Below are positions 33,537 to 42,244 of a stretch of DNA of 64,000 nt, piece after piece. The notes under the pieces were generated by a model. It was not told the origin of the DNA and did not search any database. It saw nothing but the letters and a program-made list of their open reading frames with translations. A program made the position numbers and the translations under genes. Each line of letters begins with the position of its first letter. The first letter of the stretch is position 1. Source of the DNA: Arthrinium phaeospermum (lineage: Eukaryota; Ascomycota; Sordariomycetes; Amphisphaeriales; Apiosporaceae); contig QYRS01000004.1 in assembly GCA_006503535.1 (NCBI GenBank), forward strand, positions 1,116,001 to 1,180,000, in the 5' to 3' direction.

Positions 33537-34372
33537 ATGGCTCGTCGATCTGGTACATCCTATGTATCAATTCAAATTGCTGCCACGGTACCGGCGGGCT
33601 CATCGACCAGGATCTCTGCCGCGGCAACGGCCGGGGACATGTCGGTCCAGGTCGCTGCCACGTTACCGGCAAGTTCGTCAGCCACGCTCTCTGCCACGGC
33701 GGCGTCGAAATGCACCAATGAAAAGGTGATTCGTGACAGTGAGACGGTGAAGCGCACCAGGCGCCGCGGCCAACGCGTTGGTACTGTGATGGGTGTCCAA
33801 TGTTTCACTGCGGCACAGACTCGGACACAGGCTCTCCAGGCTAGCGCTCCTGAATTCACCAAAAAGGGCCCGTACGTACGTGTTCTGCTCTTTCATCCAG
33901 GAGCGACCTAGATTCAACTTAGCGGGCCTAATTGCTCAGGCTAACATCCGAATAACAGTATGAAACCAACATCACCGACGCCGCTGAATACACCTATCTC
34001 GAAGCCTCCGACGTAAGACGCCAGGTGCAGGAGGCGCCATCCCGTCTCCGATCTCAAGGCGGTTATCCCAAAGTCTACCGGAATAACCCGCCACTGCCAC
34101 TCAGCTCAAGTGGCCCCCATGTCGAGTACCCCATTGTCCCATCGCCCCTTCCTGGAGAGGTTGGTGCGAACTACCGGTGTGGAGCACGACCTGGGCCCGT
34201 ACGGGCTATTTATAACGAGAGCGATCGAACTCGGTTCGATGTCGGATTCCACGACGATACGAAAGCACGGCTCCTACCTCAGACGGGGCAGATTGACACA
34301 AATGGCCCTTTCAGCTTGGCGACGTACCATCCAGGCCCTACTGATGTCTGCAAGGCAGGAGCGAAGACATGA
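33537..34372 (+). CDS. RNase T1/N1-like domain protein, no signal peptide
   Basis: Exons 33537-33875 and 33959-34372, intron 83 bp (GTACGT..ACAG with CTAAC branch site), give 250 residues. Residues 1-112 are Ala/Ser/Thr-rich with two imperfect repeats (IAATVPAGSS, VAATLPASSS) and a basic patch (KRTRRRGQR). No signal peptide is seen, unlike classical secreted RNase T1. From about 145 the chain follows the microbial guanyl-specific ribonuclease fold: YPKVYRNN, PHVEYPIV, PGPVRAIYN, VGFHDD. Aligned with the four catalytic residues of the family, Glu (169), Arg (195) and the second His (211) are present. The first His position carries Lys (151), and one conserved disulfide partner seems missing. 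Activity is therefore uncertain. A non-catalytic, RNase-like role, as described for some mildew effectors, or an intracellular enzyme are alternatives. Confidence 0.6.
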
Positions 34373-34960
34373 GGCTCCTGATTGTATTGGTTAACATGAC
34401 AGCATAATTGATTTAAACTAGGAACCTCATAAATATGTCAACAAAACCACCACAAAAGTCTGTAGTGGCCAGGATAAGTACACGTGTATCTGCCCGGTGC
34501 ATTTTTGGGGTTTGCGCTAGAGCGGCCTGACTACCAAGACGAATGATTGTCTTAGAGATGAATGTCTTTAGTTTAATTTGAGGTGAAGCAAATATAGTTG
34601 TTGAATCGGAATAGGACTGTTAATGGCCTAGTCCCATTTCGTGGGTATACCTTGCGCTGGGCATCCTTTGATTCAACTCTGTACCAACTTGCCGTTCGTC
34701 ATGCCGCATGATGTCTGTTGGCTGCGTGATGCAAGCACCCGTCGCCAGGTGCATGGTTGAAGCAAGGGGCCGCAACCAAAGATCCGGCCCCCACTTCACC
34801 GCCATGTTGTCCCGAATAACATGCAGCCAGTAATGCACCCTAAGACCCAAGCAGTAATCGTATGTTACGAGTTCCTCCGAATGTGACGAGCAGACAGGGG
34901 TTGCCCGTTGGTTCTGGCTGTTGGAAGATGGTGTGCCGTTCCGGGACAAAACCCCCGCGC

Positions 34961-35094
34961 AAGGAAGGAGCGACGCATAAGTCACACACACTGTACTGCA
35001 CAAAACCAGTCACCATTTCTGGTTCCTGGACCAGCCAGATGCTCGTCTCATCATCATCTTTTAACGAATTGGACCATTGCTTCTCTTCTTTTCT
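34961..35094 (+). repeat. 134-bp direct repeat, copy 1
   Basis: It starts AAGGAAGGAGCGACGCATAA and ends in TTCTCTTCTTTTCT. The same 134 bp recurs at 35564-35697 in the same orientation with a single substitution (A versus T near the end). The spacing of 603 bp and near-identity indicate a recent duplication. No terminal TG..CA or inverted repeat was seen, so it is not an obvious LTR. Confidence 0.85.
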
Positions 35095-35563
35095 GGTGCA
35101 TCAGTATGAGGCCCAATTGGACCCTTCGCATTGTCAGTACGATGCTGGCATCTCTTTGATCCGGCCAGCTGCATCATCATCTCTCCAATCCGACCAGATG
35201 TATCACCATCCAACATCTTCACTCACAAGTCACTCGTCCAACATGGACCATCCTTCCCTCGATTCACTGTCCCCCTCCTAGTACGCATACTTCTCTCCTG
35301 TCCGTGGGAAGACTTGGTGGATGTCTCGTCCTCATATTTCCTGGGCCGTCGGTACAGTATTTACCGTCGTTTGAAAGGATGGCTTGATGAGCACCTTTGC
35401 ATTGGGACTGCCTCGTCATCGGAAGGAAGGAATCGTGGAGGAAAGGAAGGGTAAGGAACGGCAAGGAAGGACTGGAAAGGCAAGGAAGGAAGGACTGGAA
35501 AGGCAAGGATGAGGAAGGACCTGACAAAGGGAACGCGGGGCGCGTTCTTGGTGTTGATGGACA

Positions 35564-35697
35564 AAGGAAGGAGCGACGCATAAGTCACACACACTGTACT
35601 GCACAAAACCAGTCACCATTTCTGGTTCCTGGACCAGCCAGATGCTCGTCTCATCATCATCTTTTATCGAATTGGACCATTGCTTCTCTTCTTTTCT
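35564..35697 (+). repeat. 134-bp direct repeat, copy 2
   Basis: Second copy of the repeat at 34961-35094, 603 bp downstream and differing at one position. The sequences flanking the two copies differ except for the purine tract that precedes this copy. Confidence 0.85.
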
Positions 35698-35886
35698 CGC
35701 GCCATCTCCCAAATCAATGAGCTCCCCAAAAGAAAGACAGTGTCGCGTCCCCGGCACGACTTCTTGGAATAGATCCAGCCATACAGCCTATACGCGGCCT
35801 GTTCAGTTATTCTATTACGGCCATCACTTTTGCAATCACAGACTCGGCATACCACGCTTTCACCACATCATACATAGCTTTTGCAT

Positions 35887-36222
35887 GCCGTTCTCTTCAT
35901 TACTTGATCAAGCTTTGAAGTCTATTTGCCATCCTCTCGTTACACAAGTTCCAATCCATTGTCAATCACTGCCGTTCTCTTCATTACTTGATCAAGCTTT
36001 GAAGTCTATTTGCCATCCTCTCGTTACACAAGTTCCAATCCATTGTCAATCACTGCCGTTCTCTTCATTACTTGATCAAGCTTTAAAGTCTATTTGCCAT
36101 CCTCTCGTTACACAAGTTCCAATCCATTGTCAATCACTGCCGTTCTCTTCATTACTTGATCAAGCTTTGAAGTCTATTTGCCATCCTCTCGTTACACAAG
36201 TTCCAATCCATTGTCAATCACT
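35887..36222 (+). repeat. 84-bp tandem repeat, four units
   Basis: Units start at 35887, 35971, 36055 and 36139 with GCCGTTCTCTTCATTACTTG and end in TTGTCAATCACT. They are almost identical (one G/A difference in unit 3). 84 is divisible by three, so one frame stays open as a 28-residue repeat, but there is no evidence of translation. The last bases (GTCAATCACT) also end every unit of the following 72-bp array, so the two arrays probably arose from one sequence. Confidence 0.92.
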
Positions 36223-36654
36223 GCCGTTCAGCATGGGTCATACCGGCTGCTTCGTGGGATCTTTCCTCCTTCTCGTGTTGGGGAGTCAATCACTGCCGTT
36301 CAGCATAGGCCATACCGGCTGCTTCGTGGGATCTTTCCTCCTTCTCGTGTTGGGGAGTCAATCACTGCCGTTCAGCATGGGTCATACCGGCTGCTTCGTG
36401 GGATCTTTCCTCCTTCTCGTATTGGGGAGTCAATCACTGCCGTTCAGCATAGGTCATACCGGCTGCTTCGTGGGATCTTTCCTCCTTCTCGTGTTGGGGA
36501 GTCAATCACTGCCGTTCAGCATGGGTCATACCGGCTGCTTCGTGGGATCTTTCCTCCTTCTCGTATTAGGGAGTCAATCACTGCCGTTCAGCATGGGTCA
36601 TACCGGCTGCTTCGTGGGATCTTTCCTCCTTCTCGTGTTAGGGAGTCAATCACT
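36223..36654 (+). repeat. 72-bp tandem repeat, six units
   Basis: Units start at 36223, 36295, 36367, 36439, 36511 and 36583 with GCCGTTCAGCATGGGTCATA and end in GGGAGTCAATCACT. They differ at only a few positions (for example GGGTCAT versus AGGCCAT, GTGTTGG versus GTATTGG or GTGTTAG). All three forward frames are free of stop codons. Typical minisatellite behaviour. Confidence 0.92.
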
Positions 36655-37128
36655 ACCGTTCAGCATGGGTTATACCGGCTGCTTCGTGGGATCTTTCCTC
36701 CTTCTCGTGTTGGGGAGCGTTTTGCTGGCAATGTACTTCCCGCCCTCGGCGATTCAAAACAATCCGTTCGTCAATCCGAACCCGGCAAATCCGTGGAAGT
36801 CTATTGTCAATCACTGCCGTTCAGTATGGGTCATACCGGCTGCTTCGTGGGATCTTTCCTCCTTCTCGTGTTGGGGAGCGTCCTGCTGGCAATGTACTTC
36901 CCGCCCTCGGCGATTCAAAACAATCCGTTCGTCAATCCGAACCCGGCAAATCCGTGGAAGTTTATTGTCAATCACTGCCGTTCAGCATGGGTCATACCGG
37001 CTGCTTCGTGGGATCTTTCCTCCTTCTCGTGTTGGGGAGCGTCCTGCTGGCAATGTACTTCCCGTCCTCGGCGATTCAAAATAATCCGTTCGTTAATCCG
37101 AACCCGGCAAATCCGTGGAAGCCGCCGA
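36655..37128 (+). repeat. 161-bp tandem repeat, about three units
   Basis: Units start at 36655, 36816 and 36977. The third loses its last bases at about 37122. Each begins with the first ~62 bp of the 72-bp unit and then adds about 99 bp (from GCGTTTTGCTGGCAATG, or GCGTCCTGCTGGCAATG in units 2 and 3, to CCGTGGAAGT). 161 is not a multiple of three, so a continuous frame runs through each unit in a different phase, and all three forward frames are open. The array ends where the next gene begins. Confidence 0.88.
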
Positions 37129-37177
37129 CTATGGGAAGTTCGACAAACTCATTTAGCCCGAAAAATCCAGCCGAACT

Positions 37178-37890
37178 TAACAACCGGCCTGGGAGTGGCT
37201 TATTTGGCTGCATCGACGACACTCATCACACCCATCCCGCGAGATGACGCCTTATGGCAGTCCAAGACACTCAAGAAGCTGAATCATCTCGACAACCCGG
37301 TGCTGGCGGACATCTGCATCAAGCGGATCCCTCTATCCAAGATCCGGCCAGAGCTAGCCGCGGACGAGGCCGCCTTGACAGCCGAATTCGCACGAGGTGT
37401 TCGGTCGGGATGGGGTGAGTACAGCACCAAGTGCCTACCTACTGCGCGAGAGCGCGAGCCGACAGAAGTATCCAAACTGACGCATTCACCAGCCTTTGAG
37501 CCCCAGCGTTGGCTCTTCACCAAGATCTACCGCACGCCCGAGAACAGCCACCTCCGTTTCAGCCGGCGCGAGATCGCCGGCTGCACGTTCGAGCTGGGGA
37601 CCGAGTTCATCGACCAGTTCGAGGTCGTGGAGCGGTCGCAGCACGCGATCACGGTCCGCGAGGGCGGGTCGCCGCGCGACCTGGGCCCAAGAGAAGTGGA
37701 CGGCTTGATCACGACGACGGCCAAGATCGACAGGGAGGCCGGGGAGGTGGAGCTGACGTTGAGCACGAGGTTCTTCAAGGGTGGGGAGAAGGTCACGGAT
37801 GGAAGTATACCGGTTCCTTACCTGATTGAGCGGCTCCACTATCTTTATGCTAGGGCTTTGGTGCAAAGCGGTTCGTCGGCATTGAGGTGA
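37178..37890 (+). CDS. Unrecognised fungal protein, start unclear
   Basis: Two coding blocks, about 37178-37414 and 37493-37890, are joined over a 78-bp intron (GTGAGT..CCAG, CTGAC branch site, Ala codon split G|CC). Together they encode roughly 210 residues: LGVAYLAASTTLITPIPRDD, KTLKKLNHLDNPVLADICIK, then AFEPQRWLFTKIYRTPENSH, EVVERSQHAITVREG and a C-terminus YLYARALVQSGSSALR. Codon usage is coding-like. No ATG opens this frame. It continues upstream, without a stop, into the minisatellite, so the original start may have been lost when the repeats expanded or may lie on an unseen exon. The stop at 37888-37890 lies only a few bases before the inversion breakpoint inferred at about 37896-37900. 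No family name assigned. Confidence 0.5.
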
Positions 37891-37895
37891 TTTGC

Positions 37896-39914
37896 CTCGA
37901 CGTCAAGCTTGGCGACGAGGTCGGCTACGCCGTCCGATTCGACGACCGCATGAAGCGCCAGGAAACTAAGATCGTCTACCAAACCGACGGCATGCTCCTG
38001 GCACGCCACCAGTCCGATCCCGCGTTTAGCGAATACCGTTGCGTCATCATCGATGAGGCCCACGAGCGCACGGTCAACACAGACATCCTCATGGCCCATC
38101 TCAAGCAATTGGTCACCAAGCGGGATGACCTCAAGGTTATCATCATGTCGGCCACCCTGGATGCCGAGAAGTTCTCGGAGTACTTCAACAAGGCGCCAAT
38201 CTTTGTGGTTCCTGGACGGACCTATCCCGTCAAGGCAAGTCCAGTTCCGTTACAGGTTTGGCTATTATAGGTATCTAACTGAATTTCAGATCGGCTACAT
38301 GGAATCCAACCAGCAGTCGTCTCTCGTGGTCTGCGGTCGCACGGTCAACCATATTCATGAAAATGAGGGCCCTGGCGACATTCTTGCTTTCCTCTCGGGA
38401 TCCGACGAGATCGAAAAAGTCGCCGCCTTTGTGGCTTCGGTCCACTCCGATCTGGACGTAATCCCGCTCTATGCCGCCCTGACCCCCGCCGAGCAGAAGA
38501 AAGCGTTCGAGCCTAGCTCGAATCGCAAATGTATTCTGACCACCAACATTGCGGAGACGAGTGTCACGATCCCCAACATTGTCTACGTTGTGGACAACGG
38601 CCTTTCGAGGATCTCCTACTACAATCCCCGTGCCTGCGTCGAGTTGTTGAGTGTAAGTGTTCCCTCCTTGAGATGCATCACCAAACTTCTGGCTAATCAA
38701 ATCTATTTGTCTTTCAGGTCGGTCCCATATCCAAGGCATCTGCTATCCAGCGCTCTGGTCGCGCCGGTCGTATTGCCCCTGGTATATGTTACAGGGCTTA
38801 CTCCAAAGATACCTATGAGCGGCTTATGCGTCCCGTGACTGTACCGGCCATTCTCCGCACAAAATTCAGGGGGCACCTGCTGCGTCTCCTGGCCAGCGGA
38901 GTCGATAACCCCTTCGAATTCGACTTCCTCGATCAGCCTGCGCCAGAGTCATTGACCCGGGCCTATCAGGATCTGGCCGATCTGTAAGCATTACACCTAG
39001 GCATGGATTTGAATAGAGATGGCTGACCATGGTGTAATAGAGAGTTGATCGACCAAGAGTCCCTCCAGATCACGCCAGAAGGCAGGCTCGCGGCTTCGTT
39101 CCCCGGAGAGCCCGAGTGGTTCGTCACATGTCGGGAAGCCAGGAAGCTGGATTCGCTCGAAGCCATCATCTCCATCGCCGCCATTGCTTCCTTGGACCGG
39201 TCCATCTTTCTTCGCCCGTCCGGTCTCGAGCAGGCTGCAGACCTCTGCAGGATGCAGTTTGCCAGTCCGCTCTCCGACCATATCGCCCAGCTCAACGCGT
39301 TCAATGCATTTCACAAGTTGGTAGACGACGTCAACAAAGCCAAAAAGGAGGGCAAGCCGTCGTCGATCGACTTGACCACCTGGTGTAAAAACCACTTTCT
39401 CTCGCGGCCCATGCTTGACGAGGCTATAAGACTGAACAATTCCTACCGCCTGTTCTTCACTAAGAAAGACGGCGGCGGCGATGCGAAGATCGGAATCGGA
39501 TCTTCTCTGGCACTGGACCATCCCGAGTACAGCGTCAAAATCCGCAAGGCCCTCGCCCGTGGTCTGCGTCTTAACGCAGCTCAGACCTTGTCTAAAGACA
39601 AGGCCAAGAAACACGAGGGCTGGTGCGACGTCTACGTCACGCTGCATTCCAACCAGCAGGGGATCCTGCACCCCCAGACGGTCCTGCACTCCGTCGAGGC
39701 GGAATGGGTCGTGTATAACAGCTTCGAAGGTAACCCCCTGCAGGCCAAGTTCGAAACGGCGACTGCCATTGAGGCTGAGTGGGTGGCTTCCATGCCCTGT
39801 TTCTCTGAGGACCGCATGGCTCGTAGAGGCAAGTTCTGGGAGGGCGAAATCACGCAGAAGGATGCTCTGACGTCCCTTGTCAAGGCTCGAAGTTCCGGCC
39901 AAGGCGCCAAGTAA
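37896..39914 (+). pseudogene. C-terminal part of Prp43-like DEAH-box RNA helicase
   Basis: Exons to 38234, 38290-38652, 38718-38983 and 39041-39914. The first intron uses a GC donor (GCAAGT), the others GT. The frame is intact for about 610 codons to a stop at 39914. It starts abruptly at LDVKLGDEVGYAVRF and then carries motif II (IIDEAHERT), motif III (MSATL), motif V (TTNIAETSVTIP), motif VI (QRSGRAGR), the winged-helix/ratchet region (PAPESLTRAYQDL) and the OB-fold (VTLHSNQQGILHP). Walker A and motif Ia are absent. That missing N-terminal third is found at 60454-60807 on the other strand and ends at exactly the adjoining codon. Without the P-loop the piece cannot be an active helicase. The homologous family works in spliceosome disassembly and ribosome biogenesis (Prp43/DHX15). 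The lack of other damage suggests a recent break. Confidence 0.8.
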
Positions 39915-40698
39915 TGTCTCTGGCGAGTCTTGTCTGTCACTGTACCGGACAGTCCCCGGCTTCGGCCGCTACCTTCATCACGGCTTCGGCCACCTCCTAA
40001 CGCGCGGCTTCGGCCATCTCCTTCTTGTTTTGAGAGAGATTTGGCTGAGCGACGGGTGTTGGGTTTGGTTTTTGATGAATGTAGGACGGGAATGGCTTCG
40101 TGGTTGTTGTTCTAGTAATAAATAAGAGAGTTTCCTGCCCATGCCGATAACTCATTGCTTCTTTACTGTGACCTATCGAGCGTGACGTTCTATGCTGCTG
40201 ACCTATGATCATGAAAACTAACATAAGGGGAGTTCGGGTACAGCCCATCCGCAAATATCCATTGTCAGAAGGTCAATCAAGTGGGTGATTGCATCATGAT
40301 ATTTACAAACTCGGCGTCTGATATCCTGTTACCTATGCTAGCAGCACTGCCTTTTGTTTGGGCAATACAGGTGGTTAGAGCCATGTAGAGTACCTCATGT
40401 GCGCAGGTATGTAGGATGACATATAAACAGGGGTTGGGCATCAATTGACCGGTGCACAATCAGCGAGTACCTACCTGGTAAGCTTGCCCATGCGAAACCC
40501 GACCCACTCGTAACCTATGCGCTCTTGCCCTTCAAACCAAGACTAACAACCAAACACGGCTCGAGGAAAAGACTTGATCTTTGACTGAAGACAATCCCCG
40601 CCTTTTCATTTCCCAGCGCGATCTCAATCCCGTACCATCCCCGATCATCCCTCCACGAACCTCTTGATCCCCACTCGCGTATCTACAAAGCACCCAAC
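39915..40698. other. Intergenic with three GGCTTCGGCC hairpins
   Basis: The first 110 bp after the helicase stop carry three copies of GGCTTCGGCC at 24-bp intervals (listed separately). The rest, to the ATG at 40699, has no coding character; the last 150 bp are CA/CT-rich and probably the leader of the next gene. Confidence 0.5.
39958..40015 (+). repeat. GGCTTCGGCC hairpin cluster 1
   Basis: GGCTTCGGCC occurs at 39958-39967, 39982-39991 and 40006-40015, exactly 24 bp apart, in the sequence context CGGCTTCGGCC(A/G)..CTCC. Each copy can fold as GGC-UUCG-GCC, the very stable cUUCGg tetraloop, in RNA of the plus strand. It lies 44 bp past the helicase stop codon. Confidence 0.8.
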
Positions 40699-42151
40699 AT
40701 GTTTGTCCACAGTAACCTTGATCTGTCCCAGAAGGCCTGGGTCGAAGTTGCTAAGGCCGGAGGCTACGGTGTCTGGCTGTCAGGCATCGACCTCATCACC
40801 TCTTCTAAGGACGCTTTCGTGTCATACCTTGAACAGAACAAGGTGCCTACATGCGCCCTGCACTGGGAGTTCGTGCCAGCCTTCGGACTCGAGGGTCATC
40901 CCGGTAAGCACCGTTAGATCCCCCTGCAATGAGGTTTCTGCTAAAATACGCAACTAGTTCCGACAGGCAGATGTGTCTTGTTCTTTGCGCATAATACTCT
41001 CGCAGACTTGACAACCAAGCTGCTGAAGCAGCAAGGCACCACGTTCATGGGCAAAGCGTTTGCCATCCATGAAATGAGATCACCACCTACTGTGAGAAAC
41101 TTCCAGATTCTTTGTCAAGTCTTCTAATACTAACGTTTACAAGCAGACTGCCGCGGAACAGCCTGGTGATACAGCTAGTAACACACCCACGACGGTATGT
41201 TATCTATGGAATACAATTCGTTTTTGTTGTTACTGACCTTTCCGACTAGCCTGCCCGTATTCATACAGCGGCTTCGGCCATCTCCACGTCACATCAAGTG
41301 ATTATCCCGGCTCGCACCGGCGTTATTCCAGTGGAACAACTGGCCAGCATCCCCGATACGGAAGAGGATAAGCAGCCGATCCATGGATATCCAGGTCGAT
41401 GGCGGACCCGCCCCGGCAACGAAGAGGAAACCTTTGCCAAGGTTCTGAGCGACATGCAGATTGTCGATTACAACCTCGCGCCGAGACCGTATCGCAAGCG
41501 CGAGAAGGTGGACGCCGAGTACGATCCACGGTGGTCTTCGCGTATCAACGACAACAGCTTCGATACGCCTTGGAGATCCGGGGCCGGGTTCCTGTACCCG
41601 ACCTACCAATCGCTCAAGAAGACCGGCCTGATGCGTAGCGACTGGGAGCCGGCCCAGTTCGTGAGACCCTCGGAAAAGGAGAAGGGCGTCTGCATCTCCA
41701 ATAGCCCGGACTACGTCCCGCCTGGTGAGATGGCCGACTCCCGGTCCCTGACGTTCTACGGGCACTGCCCCAGCCACGTCAGACCCAACGTGATCAGCCT
41801 TGGTTGGGGCGGCTGGGACGAGTGGTACGAATGGCAGGTATGTACCCGGAGATCCCGCACTCCACTTGATAGCGGCACTCACTAACAAAACCGGCTCAGC
41901 TGTACGGGCGTCTTGTGAAGCCAGAGATGATGACCAAGTCCCAAAGGCCCGACCCTGCCAGCAGCCCCATCAAGTTCGCCAGCGAGAACGGTGAAGTAAC
42001 GATTGTCGACAAACACCACGGCAGCCGCGAGTCTATGAGGCTCTTCGAGGACCTTCAATGTGACCCCGGGACGCAATCCATCCATGGACGGATCGTGGAG
42101 AAAACCAACCTGGGAAAGGGCAAGCGTGCCAAGTACTCCAACAGGTGGTAG
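40699..42151 (+). CDS. Five-exon protein of unknown function
   Basis: Exons 40699-40903, 40967-41091, 41147-41194, 41250-41837 and 41900-42151 (introns 55-63 bp, GT..AG, phases consistent) give 405 residues. The N-terminal part reads MFVHSNLDLSQKAWVEVAKA, then GGYGVWLSGIDLITSSKDAF and CVLFFAHNTLADLTTKLLKQ. A Thr/Pro linker follows. The C-terminal half is hydrophilic with several Trp (PGRWRTRPGNEEETFAKVLS, DPRWSSRINDNSFDTPWRSG, LGWGGWDEWYEWQ). No signal peptide or membrane helix. I do not recognise the family. One GGCTTCGGCC copy (41270-41279) is inside exon 4 and encodes Ala-Ser-Ala, and four more related copies follow the stop codon, so the gene is embedded in this repeat family. Splice sites all carry the consensus, which supports a functioning gene. 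Confidence 0.65.
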
Positions 42152-42165
42152 TGTCTTCTCCCAAC

Positions 42166-42244
42166 GGCTTCGGCCATCTCCACCAAAACCACGGCTTTCG
42201 GCCGCCTCCCCTCACGGCTTCGGCCACCTCCTCTTGCTTCGGCA
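42166..42244 (+). repeat. GGCTTCGGCC hairpin cluster 2
   Basis: Copies at 42166-42175 (GGCTTCGGCC), 42193-42203 (GGCTTTCGGCC, one inserted T), 42216-42225 (GGCTTCGGCC) and 42235-42244 (TGCTTCGGCA, a compensatory-looking pair change that keeps the stem). They lie 15-93 bp downstream of a stop codon, in the sense orientation of that gene. Each is followed by CxxCTCC as in cluster 1. Confidence 0.8.

Larger units (their letters stand above)
34373..35886. other. Repeat-bearing intergenic region
   Basis: About 1.5 kb between the RNase-like gene and the minisatellite. It contains the two copies of a 134-bp direct repeat (listed separately), a purine-rich microsatellite-like tract at about 35420-35525 (AAGG repeats with a duplicated AAGGACTGGAAAGGCAAGG), and no credible gene. 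Confidence 0.5.

Noticed and set aside
34961..35697. LTR pair of a small retroelement
   Set aside because: The repeats lack TG..CA ends, and the 470 bp between them contain no primer-binding site or polypurine tract that can be recognised.
35887..37128. CRISPR-like direct repeats
   Set aside because: The units are contiguous tandem repeats of 72-161 bp without unique spacers, in a eukaryotic genome.
36178..37890. 570-codon continuous frame through the minisatellite into the following gene
   Set aside because: Open only because the repeat units have no stop in any forward frame. No start codon context, and the competing frames are equally open. The true gene is spliced and covers only the last part.
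38997..39902. 301-codon minus-strand frame
   Set aside because: Exact antisense of the helicase's last exon, whose plus-strand translation matches a known family.
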